Assembly: GCA_004020315.1 (NCBI GenBank) | Contig: SAQG01000010.1 | Span: forward strand, 62,001-126,000 | DNA from: Mesorhizobium sp. | Lineage (GTDB): Bacteria; Pseudomonadota; Alphaproteobacteria; Rhizobiales; Rhizobiaceae | Reading direction: 5' to 3' | Length of the DNA: 64,000 bases | Shown: piece after piece, positions 35,523 to 45,582 of the stretch | How the letters are laid out: each line of letters starts with the position of its first letter | Position numbering within the stretch: the first letter of the stretch is position 1 | Position numbers and translations under genes: made by a program | The notes under the pieces: model-generated | Told to the model about the DNA's origin: nothing | Databases searched by the model: none | What the model saw: only the letters and a program-made list of their open reading frames with translations

Positions 35523-37406
35523 ATGATGATTGCCGTCTATCGCTGGTTCGAGAACTGGGTCTATCCGTTCAGGGAGCCTGCGAACCTTCGGCCACCGGTC
35601 AGCGTCAGCGGTTTCCTCTGGCACTATGTCGGCCAGGCGAAAGTCGCCTTCTTCGCCATGCTGGTCATCGGCGGTATCGCGCCGCTGGTCGAGGCTGGGC
35701 TGTTCTACTTCGTCGGGCGACTGGTCGACATTCTCGACCAGCTCCCCGGCGAGCGCAGCTGGGACGCGCTGTGGACTGCCGCCGGTCCCGAACTTGTCTT
35801 CATGGCCGCCGTGGTGCTGGTCATCCGCACCATCGTCGTCGGCCTGGCGGCGCTGGTCGACGAGCAGACGATCACCCCGGGCTTCTACAATCTGGTGCGC
35901 TGGCAGGCGCACCGCCATGTCTCGCGCCAGTCCTACGACTTCTTCCAGAACGATTTCGCCGGCCGCATTGCAACCAAGGTCTGGCAGGCCGGGCAGGCGA
36001 CCGGCGATCTGATGGAAAGCTTCATCGAGGTCGTCTGGTTCATGGTCGTCTATACGGTGACGACGCTGGTGCTGGTCGCCGGCCTCGATTTGCGGCTGGC
36101 AGTACTGGTGGTGATCTGGATCACCGCCTTCGGCTGGCTCGCCAAGCGCTATCTGCCGGCGATCCGCAAGCATGCCGAGCAAACCGCGGAGGCCGGTTCG
36201 ATGATCACCGGCCGCATCGTCGATTCCTATTCGAACGTGCAGACGCTGAAGCTGTTCTCCGCCGATGGCGACGACCGTTACATCAGGAGCGGTTTCGATA
36301 TCTATCTCGACGCGCTGCGCCCGTTCACCCGCAGGCTGACCGGCGTGCGCATGGCGCTGACGACGCTGTCGGGGATCATGATCACGGCGATCGCCTGTTT
36401 TGCCGTCTATCTCTGGGTCGAAGGCTCGATCACCGTCGGCGCCGTCGCCTTCACGCTGTCGCTGGTGCTGCGGCTCAACATGCTGCTTGGCCGGCTGATG
36501 ATGCAGCTCAACAGCATCCTGCGGAATCTCGGCGTGCTGGAAAACTCCAAGGCGCTGATCTCGCAGCCGCTCGGCCTGACCGATGCGCCCGACGCCAGGG
36601 AGCTTGTCGTGACCGGTGGCCGGATCGACGTGAAAAAGGTCGAGTTCCACTACGGCAAGGGGTTCGGCGTGCTCAACGGCATCGACCTCGTCGTGCGGCC
36701 GGGCGAGAAGGTCGGACTGGTCGGTCCGTCCGGCGCCGGCAAGACGACGCTGGCCAATCTGATCCTGCGCCTCTACGACGTCGAGGGCGGCAAGATCACC
36801 ATCGACGGGCAGGATGTTGCCAAAGTCACGCAGAACTCGCTGCGCGCCAATATCGGCGTCGTCAGCCAGGATACCGCACTTTTCCACCGTTCCTTGCGCG
36901 ACAACATCAAGCTCGGCATGCCGGAAGCAACCGACGCCGAGGTGATCGCGGCCGCAAAGAAGGCCGAGGCGCACGATTTCATCCTCGACTTGCGCGACAA
37001 TCGTGATCGCCAGGGCTACGAGGCCTTTGTCGGCGAGCGCGGCGTGAAATTGTCTGGCGGCCAGCGCCAGCGCGTGGCGATCGCCCGCGTCTTCCTCAAG
37101 GACGCGCCCATCCTGATACTCGACGAGGCGACGTCGGCGCTCGATTCCGACATCGAGGCGGCCATCCAGGAGAATCTGGCGAGGCTGATGGAGAACAAGA
37201 CAGTCATCGCCATCGCACACCGGCTGTCGACCATCGCGGCACTCGATCGCCTGGTGGTGCTCGACGGCGGCCGCATCGTCGAACAAGGCACGCATGACGA
37301 GCTGGTCGCGCTCGACGGGCTCTATGCGCGGCTGTGGAGGCGGCAGTCCGGCGGCTTCCTGTTCAACGAGGAGAGCGTGCTGGAGGAGACGCGGCCGGCG
37401 GAGTAG
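35523..37406 (+). CDS. ABC exporter half-transporter (membrane plus ATPase), second subunit
   Basis: A 627-residue paralogue of the upstream gene with the same layout. Six membrane segments lie in residues 35-330. Walker A is VGPSGAGKTTLANLIL, the signature KLSGGQRQRVAIARVF, Walker B ILILDEATSALDSD, and the H loop IAIAHRLST. Both ATP sites look intact, so neither subunit is obviously degenerate. ATG 35523 sits in a region with three copies of GAATGATG. A ten-codon micro-ORF bridges the upstream stop to this start. Confidence 0.88.
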   Translation: MMIAVYRWFENWVYPFREPANLRPPVSVSGFLWHYVGQAKVAFFAMLVIGGIAPLVEAGLFYFVGRLVDILDQLPGERSWDALWTAAGPELVFMAAVVLVIRTIVVGLAALVDEQTITPGFYNLVRWQAHRHVSRQSYDFFQNDFAGRIATKVWQAGQATGDLMESFIEVVWFMVVYTVTTLVLVAGLDLRLAVLVVIWITAFGWLAKRYLPAIRKHAEQTAEAGSMITGRIVDSYSNVQTLKLFSADGDDRYIRSGFDIYLDALRPFTRRLTGVRMALTTLSGIMITAIACFAVYLWVEGSITVGAVAFTLSLVLRLNMLLGRLMMQLNSILRNLGVLENSKALISQPLGLTDAPDARELVVTGGRIDVKKVEFHYGKGFGVLNGIDLVVRPGEKVGLVGPSGAGKTTLANLILRLYDVEGGKITIDGQDVAKVTQNSLRANIGVVSQDTALFHRSLRDNIKLGMPEATDAEVIAAAKKAEAHDFILDLRDNRDRQGYEAFVGERGVKLSGGQRQRVAIARVFLKDAPILILDEATSALDSDIEAAIQENLARLMENKTVIAIAHRLSTIAALDRLVVLDGGRIVEQGTHDELVALDGLYARLWRRQSGGFLFNEESVLEETRPAE

Positions 37407-37436
37407 GACCAGATTTCAACAAAACCGGAGTGGACC

Positions 37437-37751
37437 ATGTCGATGCGAATGCCATCGAATTTCGGACGGTCGGGAGCGCAGGAGAGCGCGCTCGACCTGC
37501 TCGGCCACGAAATCCTCGGCGAAAAGGCGGCGGCGCTCGGCCGCGCAGGCCAGCGCGTGGATGAAACGCTGGCGAGATTGCGTGAACATGGCGACGATGG
37601 CGAACATCGTGCCCGGCTGCTCAAGGACGCGGCCGAGGCCGTCCATGCCTACTTCATCCAGCGCGAATTGTGCGGCTTGCGCAAGCACGAAGCAGTGATC
37701 CGGGAATACAACATTCCCAAAACCGTGCTGGCCAGGCTCGGTGCGAAATAG
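37437..37751 (+). CDS. DUF6665-like small helical protein
   Basis: A 104-residue helical protein (LDLLGHEILGEKAAALGRAG; HAYFIQRELCGLRKHEAVIR). I recall it as DUF6665, with no known role. GGAG lies upstream of ATG 37437. It follows the ABC exporter pair by 30 bases and may be co-transcribed with it. Confidence 0.7.
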   Translation: MSMRMPSNFGRSGAQESALDLLGHEILGEKAAALGRAGQRVDETLARLREHGDDGEHRARLLKDAAEAVHAYFIQRELCGLRKHEAVIREYNIPKTVLARLGAK

Positions 37752-37880
37752 ATACCGGTGGTAAAATCTGACGCTTGGCATCGCCGCATTGGCGCGGCGG
37801 CTGGGGTCATGTTCATTCGCTGTGCCGCGTGGCGCATAGCGGGCGCCGTTGCCAACTCGCCAACGCCAGAACCACGACCA

Positions 37881-39579
37881 TCAGTTTGCAAGGCACTCGG
37901 GAAGACGCACCGGTTTGTCGATCTTCGCCAGTAGCTCGGGCCTGGCGCAGGGCGGGAAACCGGCAATGCGCATGGTTTCTATGAGACGCTTGCGGTCCGC
38001 ATCCGTGTAGGCAAGAGGTTCGTTCACCCTTCCCTCGATGGTCAGCTCGGGGAATCGTTTGAGGGCCTCGCTGATAAGGGTTTTCGCCTCTTCCGTACGC
38101 CCAACTGCCGCCAGCGCGGCGGGGCGATATGTCCATCCCCAGATCCCATAATTGTCCGGCGCCAACCGGTCCATCATTAGCAGCGCGTCGGCGTAGCGGC
38201 CGACCACAAAATAGGCGTGGGCAAAAAACCTGGTGCTCCACAACGGGTAGTTCGGATTGAGGTGGATCGCCCGATCAGCCATTTTGGCGCCTCGCTCGGC
38301 CTCGCCAAAAATCGAAGCCCAAGGCACATAAAAGGTCACGATCTCGAACTGATTTGGAGCCATTCGCAGGGCCGCGTCGAATTCCGCCTTGGCGCGCGCG
38401 AGATCGCCCTTTACGACCAGGCTCCGGGCGAGAACGGCATGCGCTTCGGCATCGGCCGGATCGAGCGCGACTGCACGTTTAGCGGCTTCGGCGGCGATAC
38501 GTCGATTCTTTTCTGGTTCGACGTCGAAACTGGCCAGCACAGAATGCGAATGGTGCAGTTCCACCCAGGCGCGGGCCAGCGTAGGGTCCAGTTCGATAGC
38601 GCGGCTGAGAAGTCTGATGGCTTCCTCGACGTCGGCGCGATTGATTTGTTCCAGCTTCTCGGTTCCGAGAAGGTAGAGTTTCGTAGGCGTTGAGGTTGCC
38701 GGGAGGTTTGCGGTGCGCCGTTATCCGGCCTGCCTCTTGGATCAGGCCGGCGCCGCCGCCAAGCCGGTTGGAGACCTGCTCAGCAATCTCCGTCTGAATC
38801 GCAAACAGGTCCCGGTCCGGCCGGTCCCACCGGTTCGACCATAGATGCTTACCGGTCTTCGCGTCGATGAATTGAGCCGTAACCCGCACCCGATCGGCTT
38901 GGCGTTGAATCGAGCCTTCGACGACAAAGCCCGCGCCGAGCGCTGCACCGACGACAGTGGGGTTGGCCAGCTTGCCTTCGTAGACTTCCGTCGAGTTATG
39001 GGCAATGACCCGGAATTCCGGAAACCGTGCGAGATCGGTAATGATGTCTTCGGTGAGCCCGCCGGCCAGACGCTGCACACTTGCTTCACCGCCGATCGCT
39101 TGAAACGGCAGCACCGCGACGGATGGCAGAACCGTGTCAGAACGCTTCTCGATGGCGGGGCCCATGAAGAACCAGACTGCGCCTGCCGCCAACAACACCA
39201 GCAGGCCCAGCGCCACAGCCGCCGCGGTCCACTTCCACCTTGCCGGCGTCGAAGGCGGGTCCGCGGCCGCGATCACCAGCCTGTATCCACGTTTCGGCAC
39301 GGCCTTAAGTACCGACTGGCTCTCGTCGTGAAGCGCGCGGCGGACATCGCGCACGCACTGCACCAGGCTGTCATCGGTGACGAATACGCCTGGCCACACC
39401 GCCTGCATCAGCTCATCTTTGGTGACCAGGCGGCCAGCGTTTTCCAGGAGATATTTCAGGAGGTCGAAGGCCTGCGGTCTGAGGGCGATCTCGCGCCCTT
39501 CCCGGTCACGCACAAACCCTCCGGCAACATCGACGATGACGCCGTTGATGGCGAATGTCCGGGCAGCCCGGGAATCCAT
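37881..39579 (-). pseudogene. Winged-helix/TPR regulator (CadC-like), frameshifted
   Basis: The 5' part (ATG 39579) encodes an OmpR-type winged helix (residues 10-100, DELMQAVWPGVFVTDDSLVQ). A membrane segment follows near 115-137, then a TolB-N-like domain (VAVLPFQAIGG; LWSNRWDRPDRDLFAIQTEI). At 38679-38681 one extra base shifts the frame after NLNAYE. The TPR-rich C-terminal part (AVALDPADAEAHAVLARSL) continues in the next frame to 37881. The length, 1699 bases, is one more than a multiple of three. Restored, it would be about 565 residues, like other transmembrane winged-helix/TPR regulators. Recent inactivation or a sequencing error are both possible. Confidence 0.85.
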
Positions 39580-39757
39580 CCTCCGCCTCCCACGGGGGGA
39601 TTTTTAATTAATTATAGCAGATGCCTGCAAAAGCTTGAATGCTGACGGGACATCTTTGTTTTCGGCAAATTTTCACCGAACCATCACCAGTTGTTCGTTA
39701 CATTGGTGCGGCGACGATCCAATGTCTCCGTCGTTCCGAAGATTTGGAATCGGTTCA

Positions 39758-40114
39758 ATGCCGAGACGCTGTCCCCTGCCGACCGTTGCCGTCATTTTCG
39801 TGGGCGGGGCTCTTTGTTCGCCGGGCGTGAACGCGCACGATGCAGGAACGGGATGGTACTACCCGCCCAGCTGCTGCGACGGCGATGGCGCCATCGGCGA
39901 TTGCCAGATGATCCCGACCGACTCAGTGACGGAAGCGCCGGATGGATTTGCAGTAGTGCTGTTCCCCGGCGACCATCACCTGGTGACGCGAAAACAGAGC
40001 TTCCGTATCCCATACGGCAGTGAGATCAGGTCGGGCGACGGCAACTATCACATCTGCCTTTACCCGACGCAGGCCACCGTCTTCTGCTTCTTTGCGCCGC
40101 CCGGATCAGTGTGA
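39758..40114 (+). CDS. Small secreted cysteine-containing protein
   Basis: A 118-residue protein with a signal peptide (to about residue 26, CSPGVNA) and a mature start HDAGTGWYYPPSCCDGDG. Further Cys residues lie in IGDCQMIP, YHICLYPTQ and VFCFF, suggesting disulfides in the periplasm. I recognise it as a rhizobial exported hypothetical type without known role. ATG 39722 would add 12 residues and is an alternative start. Confidence 0.65.
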   Translation: MPRRCPLPTVAVIFVGGALCSPGVNAHDAGTGWYYPPSCCDGDGAIGDCQMIPTDSVTEAPDGFAVVLFPGDHHLVTRKQSFRIPYGSEIRSGDGNYHICLYPTQATVFCFFAPPGSV

Positions 40115-40361
40115 CTGCTGCGGGGATCATGAGAACGTCGGTGTTAGCAAGTCGGCTGCATCTGGCATTTACTGTGCAGCCGAATTGCCAATGCCCCGCG
40201 CGGTCGCGCCACAAGCGGACCTTCGTACGATCCGACCTCTTTGGCGGCAGGCGCTCTCGGAGTGGCCCGAAATTTGGTCGTGCCGTAAGGCGGCACAAAT
40301 GTTATCTTAGCAGCAGCTAATATTTTGGTCGAAAGGACGACCATGTAAAGGAGGACCGACC

Positions 40362-40979
40362 ATGAAGCCGCATTCTCTTAGCGCCCGCCGTATTAGCCTG
40401 CTTCTGTTCTCACTGTGTGCTTTCGGGCTGATGACGTCAGCCTCAATGCCCGCAGACAACAAATTCGCCGTCGAGCCGGTGATTGAGAAAAAGGTGAAGG
40501 AGCTGCCGCCCGGACCGTTGTACTGGCGGCTGGAAAATTTCCCAACGCTGGCGCAGGCCCAAAGCGCTGCGGGCCTGACCTCGCTTGCGGCGGAGGTCGC
40601 AGGCAAGGTCTGGCTGTTCACGCTCGGACCGAAGGATGGCTCCACGCCCGGCGGAGCCAAGGTCGTCGAGATCGGTCCCCTGCCGCCGATCAGCGCCAGC
40701 GAGTATTTGCTGCGCGTCAACCGCGCCGGTGGAGCGCCCGGTGCCAAGACGCCGATCCACACGCACCCTGGACCGGAGGCCTTCTATGTGCTGGCCGGCA
40801 AGCTCGGCCAGAGAACGCCCCATGGAGTGACCTATGTTGAAGCTGGCACGGCCATGACCGGACACGGGGCCAACACGCCGATGGAGGTGTTCAGCGCTGG
40901 CACAACCGATCTCGATGAGCTGGCCATCTTCGTGGTCGACGCCAATCAGCCGTTCTCGTCGCCGGCCAGCCTCGACTGA
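40362..40979 (+). CDS. Exported cupin-domain protein
   Basis: A 205-residue protein with a signal peptide (residues 1-28) and a cupin core containing metal-ligand residues (KTPIHTHPGPEAFYVLAGKL: two His and a Glu; the last His in MTGHGANTP). Ribosome site AAAGGAGG is strong. The substrate is unknown, and metal-dependent oxygenase or binding roles are possible. It converges on another, unrelated cupin gene. Confidence 0.8.
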   Translation: MKPHSLSARRISLLLFSLCAFGLMTSASMPADNKFAVEPVIEKKVKELPPGPLYWRLENFPTLAQAQSAAGLTSLAAEVAGKVWLFTLGPKDGSTPGGAKVVEIGPLPPISASEYLLRVNRAGGAPGAKTPIHTHPGPEAFYVLAGKLGQRTPHGVTYVEAGTAMTGHGANTPMEVFSAGTTDLDELAIFVVDANQPFSSPASLD

Positions 40980-41268
40980 GGCGGCATTTCCCGGCTGGCG
41001 CGAATGTTCGGGGCGAGTTGAGGCGGGCTCCCAAGCGAAGATCCGCAACATTCCAGAAAATTGGATCTTCGCTTACACGCATCATCGAACGTCAGTTTTG
41101 GTCCTCAATCCTGCTACAGATGACAATTCCTGGTACTTCCGCTCTCCACCCAAAGCGGTTGTCTAACCTCGGGTACCAAGCGTCAGATTTTCACCACCAG
41201 TTTGACCATGATCCCGACAACCGGTTTCCGGATTTCGCTGACGCGGACCTTCGGTCTAGGATCATGGC

Positions 41269-41625
41269 CTACTCCAACCATTCGGTGATGAAGCTGCCGT
41301 TTTCGTGGATGTCGGTGGTCTCCAGCGGGCCTGGGCCGAGATTGGTGAATTTGTGCGGCGTGTTCGGCGGCACGATCAGGATCTGGCCGGCCGACGCCTC
41401 GATCTGCCGGTCGCCGACGGTGAACAGCCCGGTGCCGGCGCGGATGATGAAAATCTCGCAATAGGGATGCATGTGCAGCCGCGGGCCGCCGCCGATCTCC
41501 GGCAGATAGTTGAAGATCAGACAGCTTTTGGAACCGTAGGCGCCGCACTGCAGTTCGCCCTGCCAATGGTCGGGCCAGCGGTCGGGCGTCCTGGCCCATT
41601 TGTCGCGGTCGATGACATGCGCCAT
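41269..41625 (-). CDS. Small single-domain cupin protein
   Basis: A 118-residue cytosolic cupin. Motif 1 is PRLHMHPYCEIFIIRAGTGL and motif 2 is IVPPNTPHKFTNLG, giving the usual His/His/Glu/His metal site. ATG 41625 is preferred because upstream in-frame sequence reads as non-coding. Function unknown; no partner gene nearby. Confidence 0.8.
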   Translation of the reverse strand: MAHVIDRDKWARTPDRWPDHWQGELQCGAYGSKSCLIFNYLPEIGGGPRLHMHPYCEIFIIRAGTGLFTVGDRQIEASAGQILIVPPNTPHKFTNLGPGPLETTDIHENGSFITEWLE

Positions 41626-41938
41626 GAGCCGAGGATAGACCGACGCTGGGTCTCCTGTCGAGGCAAACGCAGGCGCTGCTTTGCGGTTGATTTCCGGTCG
41701 TTTTCGCCGTGTTCGACATGTGCCCGTCGCGGCGCCGCCCGCCGTCGAATTGCGTCCCCGCGACAATCTGCCCTTGTGCCTTCACCCGTCTGGACAAAAA
41801 CGGGCTTCACGCATAAACCGAAGTCCAATTGCCGGAGGAATTCGCTAGCCTGTTCGCCATGCGCTGTCGGGTTGGCGTGAAAGAGCGGGGAACAAGCCTC
41901 GGCCACCGGCACGGAAGAGGCGAAAGGATCAGGCACCC
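41626..41938. other. Promoter region between cupin gene and petABC
   Basis: A 313-base divergent intergenic region with no credible gene. It should hold the petABC promoter. AAGGA lies 10 bases before the petA GTG start. I could not pick a -35/-10 pair with confidence. Confidence 0.5.
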
Positions 41939-42499
41939 GTGAGCGCAACCGACATCCAGGATCCCAACCGTCGTGATTTTCTCTACGTCGCCACGGGTAT
42001 GGCCGCGGTGGTCGGCGCGGGTGCCGTCGCCTGGCCGTTCATCGACCAGATGCGCCCGGATGCCTCGACGCTGGCGCTGGCCTCGGTCGAGGTCGACGTC
42101 TCCTCGCTGACGCCGGGAATGTCGCTTGTCGTGAAATGGCGCGGCAAGCCGGTGGTCGTGCGCAACCGCACCGAACAAGAGATGAAGGACGGAGAGGCGG
42201 TCAATCTGGCCCAGCTCAAGGATCCGCTCGCCCGCAACGCTAATTTGCCGGCCGATGCGCCGGCGACGGACGCCAACCGCACCATGCCGGGTAAGGAAGC
42301 CTGGATAGTGATGGTCCAGGTCTGCACCCATCTCGGCTGCATTCCGCTCGGCCAGGAAGGCGAGTTCGGCGGCTGGTTCTGCCCGTGCCACGGTTCGGTA
42401 TACGACACCGCCGGCCGCGTCCGCGGAGGGCCGGCGCCGGAGAACATGACGGTGCCGGTGTTCCAGTTCATTTCCGACACCAAGATCCGTATCGGCTGA
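41939..42499 (+). CDS. petA: Ubiquinol-cytochrome c reductase iron-sulfur subunit (Rieske)
   Basis: A 186-residue Rieske protein of the cytochrome bc1 complex. The N-terminus carries a twin-arginine-like signal/anchor ([12 protein letters not shown], then a membrane span). The 2Fe-2S ligands are in [10 protein letters not shown] and [10 protein letters not shown]. It passes electrons from ubiquinol to cytochrome c1. Translation starts at GTG 41939. First gene of petABC. Confidence 0.97.
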   Translation: MSATDIQDPNRRDFLYVATGMAAVVGAGAVAWPFIDQMRPDASTLALASVEVDVSSLTPGMSLVVKWRGKPVVVRNRTEQEMKDGEAVNLAQLKDPLARNANLPADAPATDANRTMPGKEAWIVMVQVCTHLGCIPLGQEGEFGGWFCPCHGSVYDTAGRVRGGPAPENMTVPVFQFISDTKIRIG

Positions 42500-42515
42500 G
42501 GTAGGGGATATTCCG

Positions 42516-43820
42516 ATGAGCGAGGGACACTCGACCTATACGCCCAAGACCGGTATCGGACGCTGGTTCGACGCCCGCATGCCGCTGCCGCGGCTGGTCT
42601 ACGACAGCTTCGTCGCCTATCCGGTGCCGCGCAATCTCAACTATGCGTGGACCTTCGGCGGCATCCTGGCGCTCATGCTGGCGGCGCAGATGCTGACCGG
42701 CATCGTGCTGGCTATGCATTATGCGGCGGACAGCACTCTCGCCTTCGATTCGGTCGAAAAGATCATGCGCGACGTGAATTCGGGCTGGCTGCTGCGCTAC
42801 ATGCATTCGAACGGCGCGTCGTTCTTCTTCGTCGCGGTCTACATCCACATCTTCCGCGGCCTCTACTACGGTTCCTACAAGGCGCCGCGCGAGCTTCTGT
42901 GGATCCTCGGCTGCATCATCTATCTCCTGATGATGGCGACAGGCTTCATGGGCTATGTGCTGCCCTGGGGGCAGATGTCGTTCTGGGGCGCGACCGTCAT
43001 CACCGGCTTCTTCAGCGCCATCCCGCTGGTCGGCGACTGGATCCAGCAGCTTTTGCTCGGCGGCTACGCCGTCGACAACCCGACGCTTAACCGCTTCTTT
43101 TCACTGCACTATCTGCTGCCGTTCATGATCGCCGGCGTCGTCGTGCTGCATATATGGGCGCTGCATGTGGTCGGCCAGTCGAACCCGACCGGCATCGAGG
43201 TCAAGTCGAAAACCGATACCGTCGCCTTCACCCCTTACGCGACCATCAAGGACGCGTTCGGGATGCTCGTGTTCCTGTTCATCTTCGCCTATTTCGTCTT
43301 CTACCTGCCGAACTTTCTCGGCCATCCCGACAACTACGTCGTCGCCGACCCGCTGAAGACGCCTGCCCATATCGTGCCGGAATGGTACTTCCTGCCGTTC
43401 TACGCGATCCTGCGCGCCATCACCTTCAATATCGGGCCGATCAACTCCAAGCTCGGTGGCGTGCTCGCGATGTTCGGCTCCATCGCCATGCTGTTCCTGG
43501 TGCCGTGGCTCGACACCTCGAAAGTGCGCTCGGCGGTCTACCGGCCCTGGTACAAGCTGTTCTTCTGGCTGTTCGTGATCGATGCTGTCCTGCTTGGCTG
43601 GCTGGGTTCGCAGCCGGCCGAAGGCAGCTATGTCTTCATGGCGCAGATGGCGACATTGTTCTACTTCGCCTTCTTCCTGGTCGTGCTGCCGGTGCTTGGC
43701 CTGGTCGAGACCCCGCGGCGGTTGCCGAATTCGATCACCGAGGCGGTTCTCGAGAAGAACAAGGGTGGCGGTGGCGGGCATCCGGCTCGCGCGACAGCCG
43801 CACCGGAAACCAAGGGCTGA
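42516..43820 (+). CDS. petB: Cytochrome b of the bc1 complex
   Basis: A 434-residue integral membrane protein with eight or more spans that binds hemes bL and bH. The Qo-site [14 protein letters not shown] motif (PEWY) and the helix-B/C region with His ligands ([18 protein letters not shown]) are conserved. A Gly-rich tail ([15 protein letters not shown]) extends the C-terminus. It starts 16 bases after petA. Confidence 0.97.
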   Translation: MSEGHSTYTPKTGIGRWFDARMPLPRLVYDSFVAYPVPRNLNYAWTFGGILALMLAAQMLTGIVLAMHYAADSTLAFDSVEKIMRDVNSGWLLRYMHSNGASFFFVAVYIHIFRGLYYGSYKAPRELLWILGCIIYLLMMATGFMGYVLPWGQMSFWGATVITGFFSAIPLVGDWIQQLLLGGYAVDNPTLNRFFSLHYLLPFMIAGVVVLHIWALHVVGQSNPTGIEVKSKTDTVAFTPYATIKDAFGMLVFLFIFAYFVFYLPNFLGHPDNYVVADPLKTPAHIVPEWYFLPFYAILRAITFNIGPINSKLGGVLAMFGSIAMLFLVPWLDTSKVRSAVYRPWYKLFFWLFVIDAVLLGWLGSQPAEGSYVFMAQMATLFYFAFFLVVLPVLGLVETPRRLPNSITEAVLEKNKGGGGGHPARATAAPETKG

Positions 43821-43867
43821 GCATGTTGCCGAAAAGTGGAGACCGGTTTTCGGAAAAGATCATGCTC
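43819..43867. repeat. REP-like palindrome between petB and petC
   Basis: GAGCATG/CATGCTC ends enclose CCGAAAA...TTTTCGG. I recognise it as the dispersed palindrome common in Mesorhizobium genomes. It overlaps the last bases of petB and lies inside the pet operon, so it may stabilise or process the mRNA. Confidence 0.8.
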
Positions 43868-43909
43868 GAGACGACGACCGCGCGGCAGAGAATCTCAAGG
43901 GGATTTGGT

Positions 43910-44782
43910 ATGAAGACGATTCTCACCTCGCTGGCGCTGCTCGGCCTTGTGTTGGCGGGCACTGCGGCCGCGACCACCGGGGCGATCGCCCAGGAGGAGG
44001 CGCACAACGAAGCCGCGCCGACGCATTTCCCGATACACGAGCCGAAGGAGATGGACTGGAGCTTCGCCGGGCCGTTCGGCACCTACGACAAGGCGCAGTT
44101 GCAGCGCGGGCTGAAGGTCTACAAGGAAGTTTGCGCGGCCTGCCATTCGATGAAATTGGTGGCGTTCCGCACGCTGGAAGATCTTGGCTATTCGGAAGCG
44201 CAGGTTAAGGCGCTGGCCGCCGAGTACACGATCAATGATGGTCCCAATGATGCCGGCGACATGTTCGATCGTCCCGGCATACCGTCCGATTATTTCCCGG
44301 CGCCGTTCCCCAACGATCAGGCAGCAGCGGCCGCCAATGGCGGGGCTGCCCCGCCCGACATGTCGCTGCTGGCCAAGGCGCGCGGCGTCGAGCGCGGCTT
44401 TCCACGTTTCGTCTTCGACATCTTCACGCAATACGCCCAGGGCGGTCCCGACTATATTCACTCGCTGCTGACCGGCTATGACGAGCAGCCGCCGGCGGGC
44501 ATGGAGATACCGGAAGGCACCCACTACAATCCGTACTTCATAGCCGGCGTCTCGCTGAAGATGCCCAACCCGCTTTCCGACGATCAGGTGACCTATGACG
44601 ACGGCTCGCCTCAGACGGTCGACCAGTATTCCCGGGACGTGTCGGCCTTCCTGATGTGGGCGGCCGAGCCGCATCTTGAAGCCCGCAAGAAGACCGGCTT
44701 TCGCGTGCTGGTGTTCCTGTTGCTGTTCGGCGCGCTGGTCTATCTGACCAAGCGCAAGGTGTGGGCCGGCGTGGCGCACTGA
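43910..44782 (+). CDS. petC: Cytochrome c1
   Basis: A 290-residue cytochrome c1. The signal peptide spans residues 1-28. The haem attachment site is VCAACHSMK, and the axial-Met region lies in FIAGVSLKMPNPLSDD. The C-terminal anchor is FRVLVFLLLFGALVYLTKRK. AAGGGG precedes ATG 43910. Third gene of petABC; a terminator follows. Confidence 0.96.
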   Translation: MKTILTSLALLGLVLAGTAAATTGAIAQEEAHNEAAPTHFPIHEPKEMDWSFAGPFGTYDKAQLQRGLKVYKEVCAACHSMKLVAFRTLEDLGYSEAQVKALAAEYTINDGPNDAGDMFDRPGIPSDYFPAPFPNDQAAAAANGGAAPPDMSLLAKARGVERGFPRFVFDIFTQYAQGGPDYIHSLLTGYDEQPPAGMEIPEGTHYNPYFIAGVSLKMPNPLSDDQVTYDDGSPQTVDQYSRDVSAFLMWAAEPHLEARKKTGFRVLVFLLLFGALVYLTKRKVWAGVAH

Positions 44783-44804
44783 GCTACGGAGAGCCACGAG
44801 ATCG

Positions 44805-44829
44805 AAAGGGCGTCGAAGGGCGCCCTTTT
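44805..44829 (+). terminator. Intrinsic terminator after petC
   Basis: Eight-bp stem AAAGGGCG/CGCCCTTT with an eight-base loop, ending in TTTTG, 22 bases after the petC stop. Confidence 0.75.
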
Positions 44830-44985
44830 GCATTTCCGAACACCGCCAGCTCAATCCTTTTGCCGGACAATTTTCTTCCAGGCGCCACATCGCGGTAGCC
44901 GTCGCCGGCCGCGCCGGGTTACGATTGGCCAGAGTTCCTTTCCACGTCTTCAGGTCGAAACGGACGAATGCCGGAGAGCCGCCCC

Positions 44986-45531
44986 ATGAAACCTTCGCTC
45001 GAAGACACGCTGCTTGCCGCGATCCGAACCATCCCGGACTATCCCAAGCCGGGCATCCTGTTTCGCGACATCACCACGCTGCTAAGCAATGCGCGTGCCT
45101 TCCGCCGCGCCATCGACGAGCTGGTGCATCCCTATGCCGGCCAGAAGGTCGACAAGATCGCCGGCATCGAGGCGCGCGGCTTCATCCTTGGCGGCGCCGT
45201 CGCCCACCAGCTCTCGGCCGGCTTCGTGCCGATCCGCAAGAAGGGCAAGCTGCCTTACGAGACAGTGCGCGTCGCCTACAGCCTCGAATACGGGCTGGAC
45301 GAGATGGAAATGCACCGGGATGGCGTGTCTCCGGGTGAAAGGGTGATCCTCGTCGACGACCTGATCGCCACCGGCGGCACCGCGGCGGCGGCGGTCCAGC
45401 TGCTGCGCCAGATCGGCGCCGACATTGTCGCCGCCTGCTTCGTCATCGACCTGCCGGACCTCGGCGGCCGCGAGAAGCTCGAAGCGCTCGGCGTGCCGGT
45501 CCGGACGCTGATCGGGTTTGAAGGGCATTGA
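44986..45531 (+). CDS. apt: Adenine phosphoribosyltransferase
   Basis: A 181-residue purine-salvage enzyme making AMP from adenine and PRPP. The PRPP loop [20 protein letters not shown] is intact, as are the early [15 protein letters not shown] and [12 protein letters not shown] segments. ATG 44986 has GGAGAG upstream; ATG 44968 is an alternative. Normal length. Confidence 0.95.
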   Translation: MKPSLEDTLLAAIRTIPDYPKPGILFRDITTLLSNARAFRRAIDELVHPYAGQKVDKIAGIEARGFILGGAVAHQLSAGFVPIRKKGKLPYETVRVAYSLEYGLDEMEMHRDGVSPGERVILVDDLIATGGTAAAAVQLLRQIGADIVAACFVIDLPDLGGREKLEALGVPVRTLIGFEGH

Positions 45532-45553
45532 GAGGGTAGTGAGGCGCGCACTG

Positions 45554-45576
45554 CCTTCTCCCACAGCGGCAGAAGG
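45554..45576. terminator. Terminator-like palindrome between convergent genes
   Basis: CCTTCT/AGAAGG arms around CCCACAGCGGC. It is a degenerate copy of the RIME-type palindrome and lies between apt and the MaoC-like pair. Confidence 0.45.
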
Positions 45577-45582
45577 AAGAAA

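Noticed and set aside
35475..37295. Minus-strand open frame (606 codons) opposite the second ABC gene
   Set aside because: The plus-strand ABC protein has every conserved motif; the opposite frame has none.
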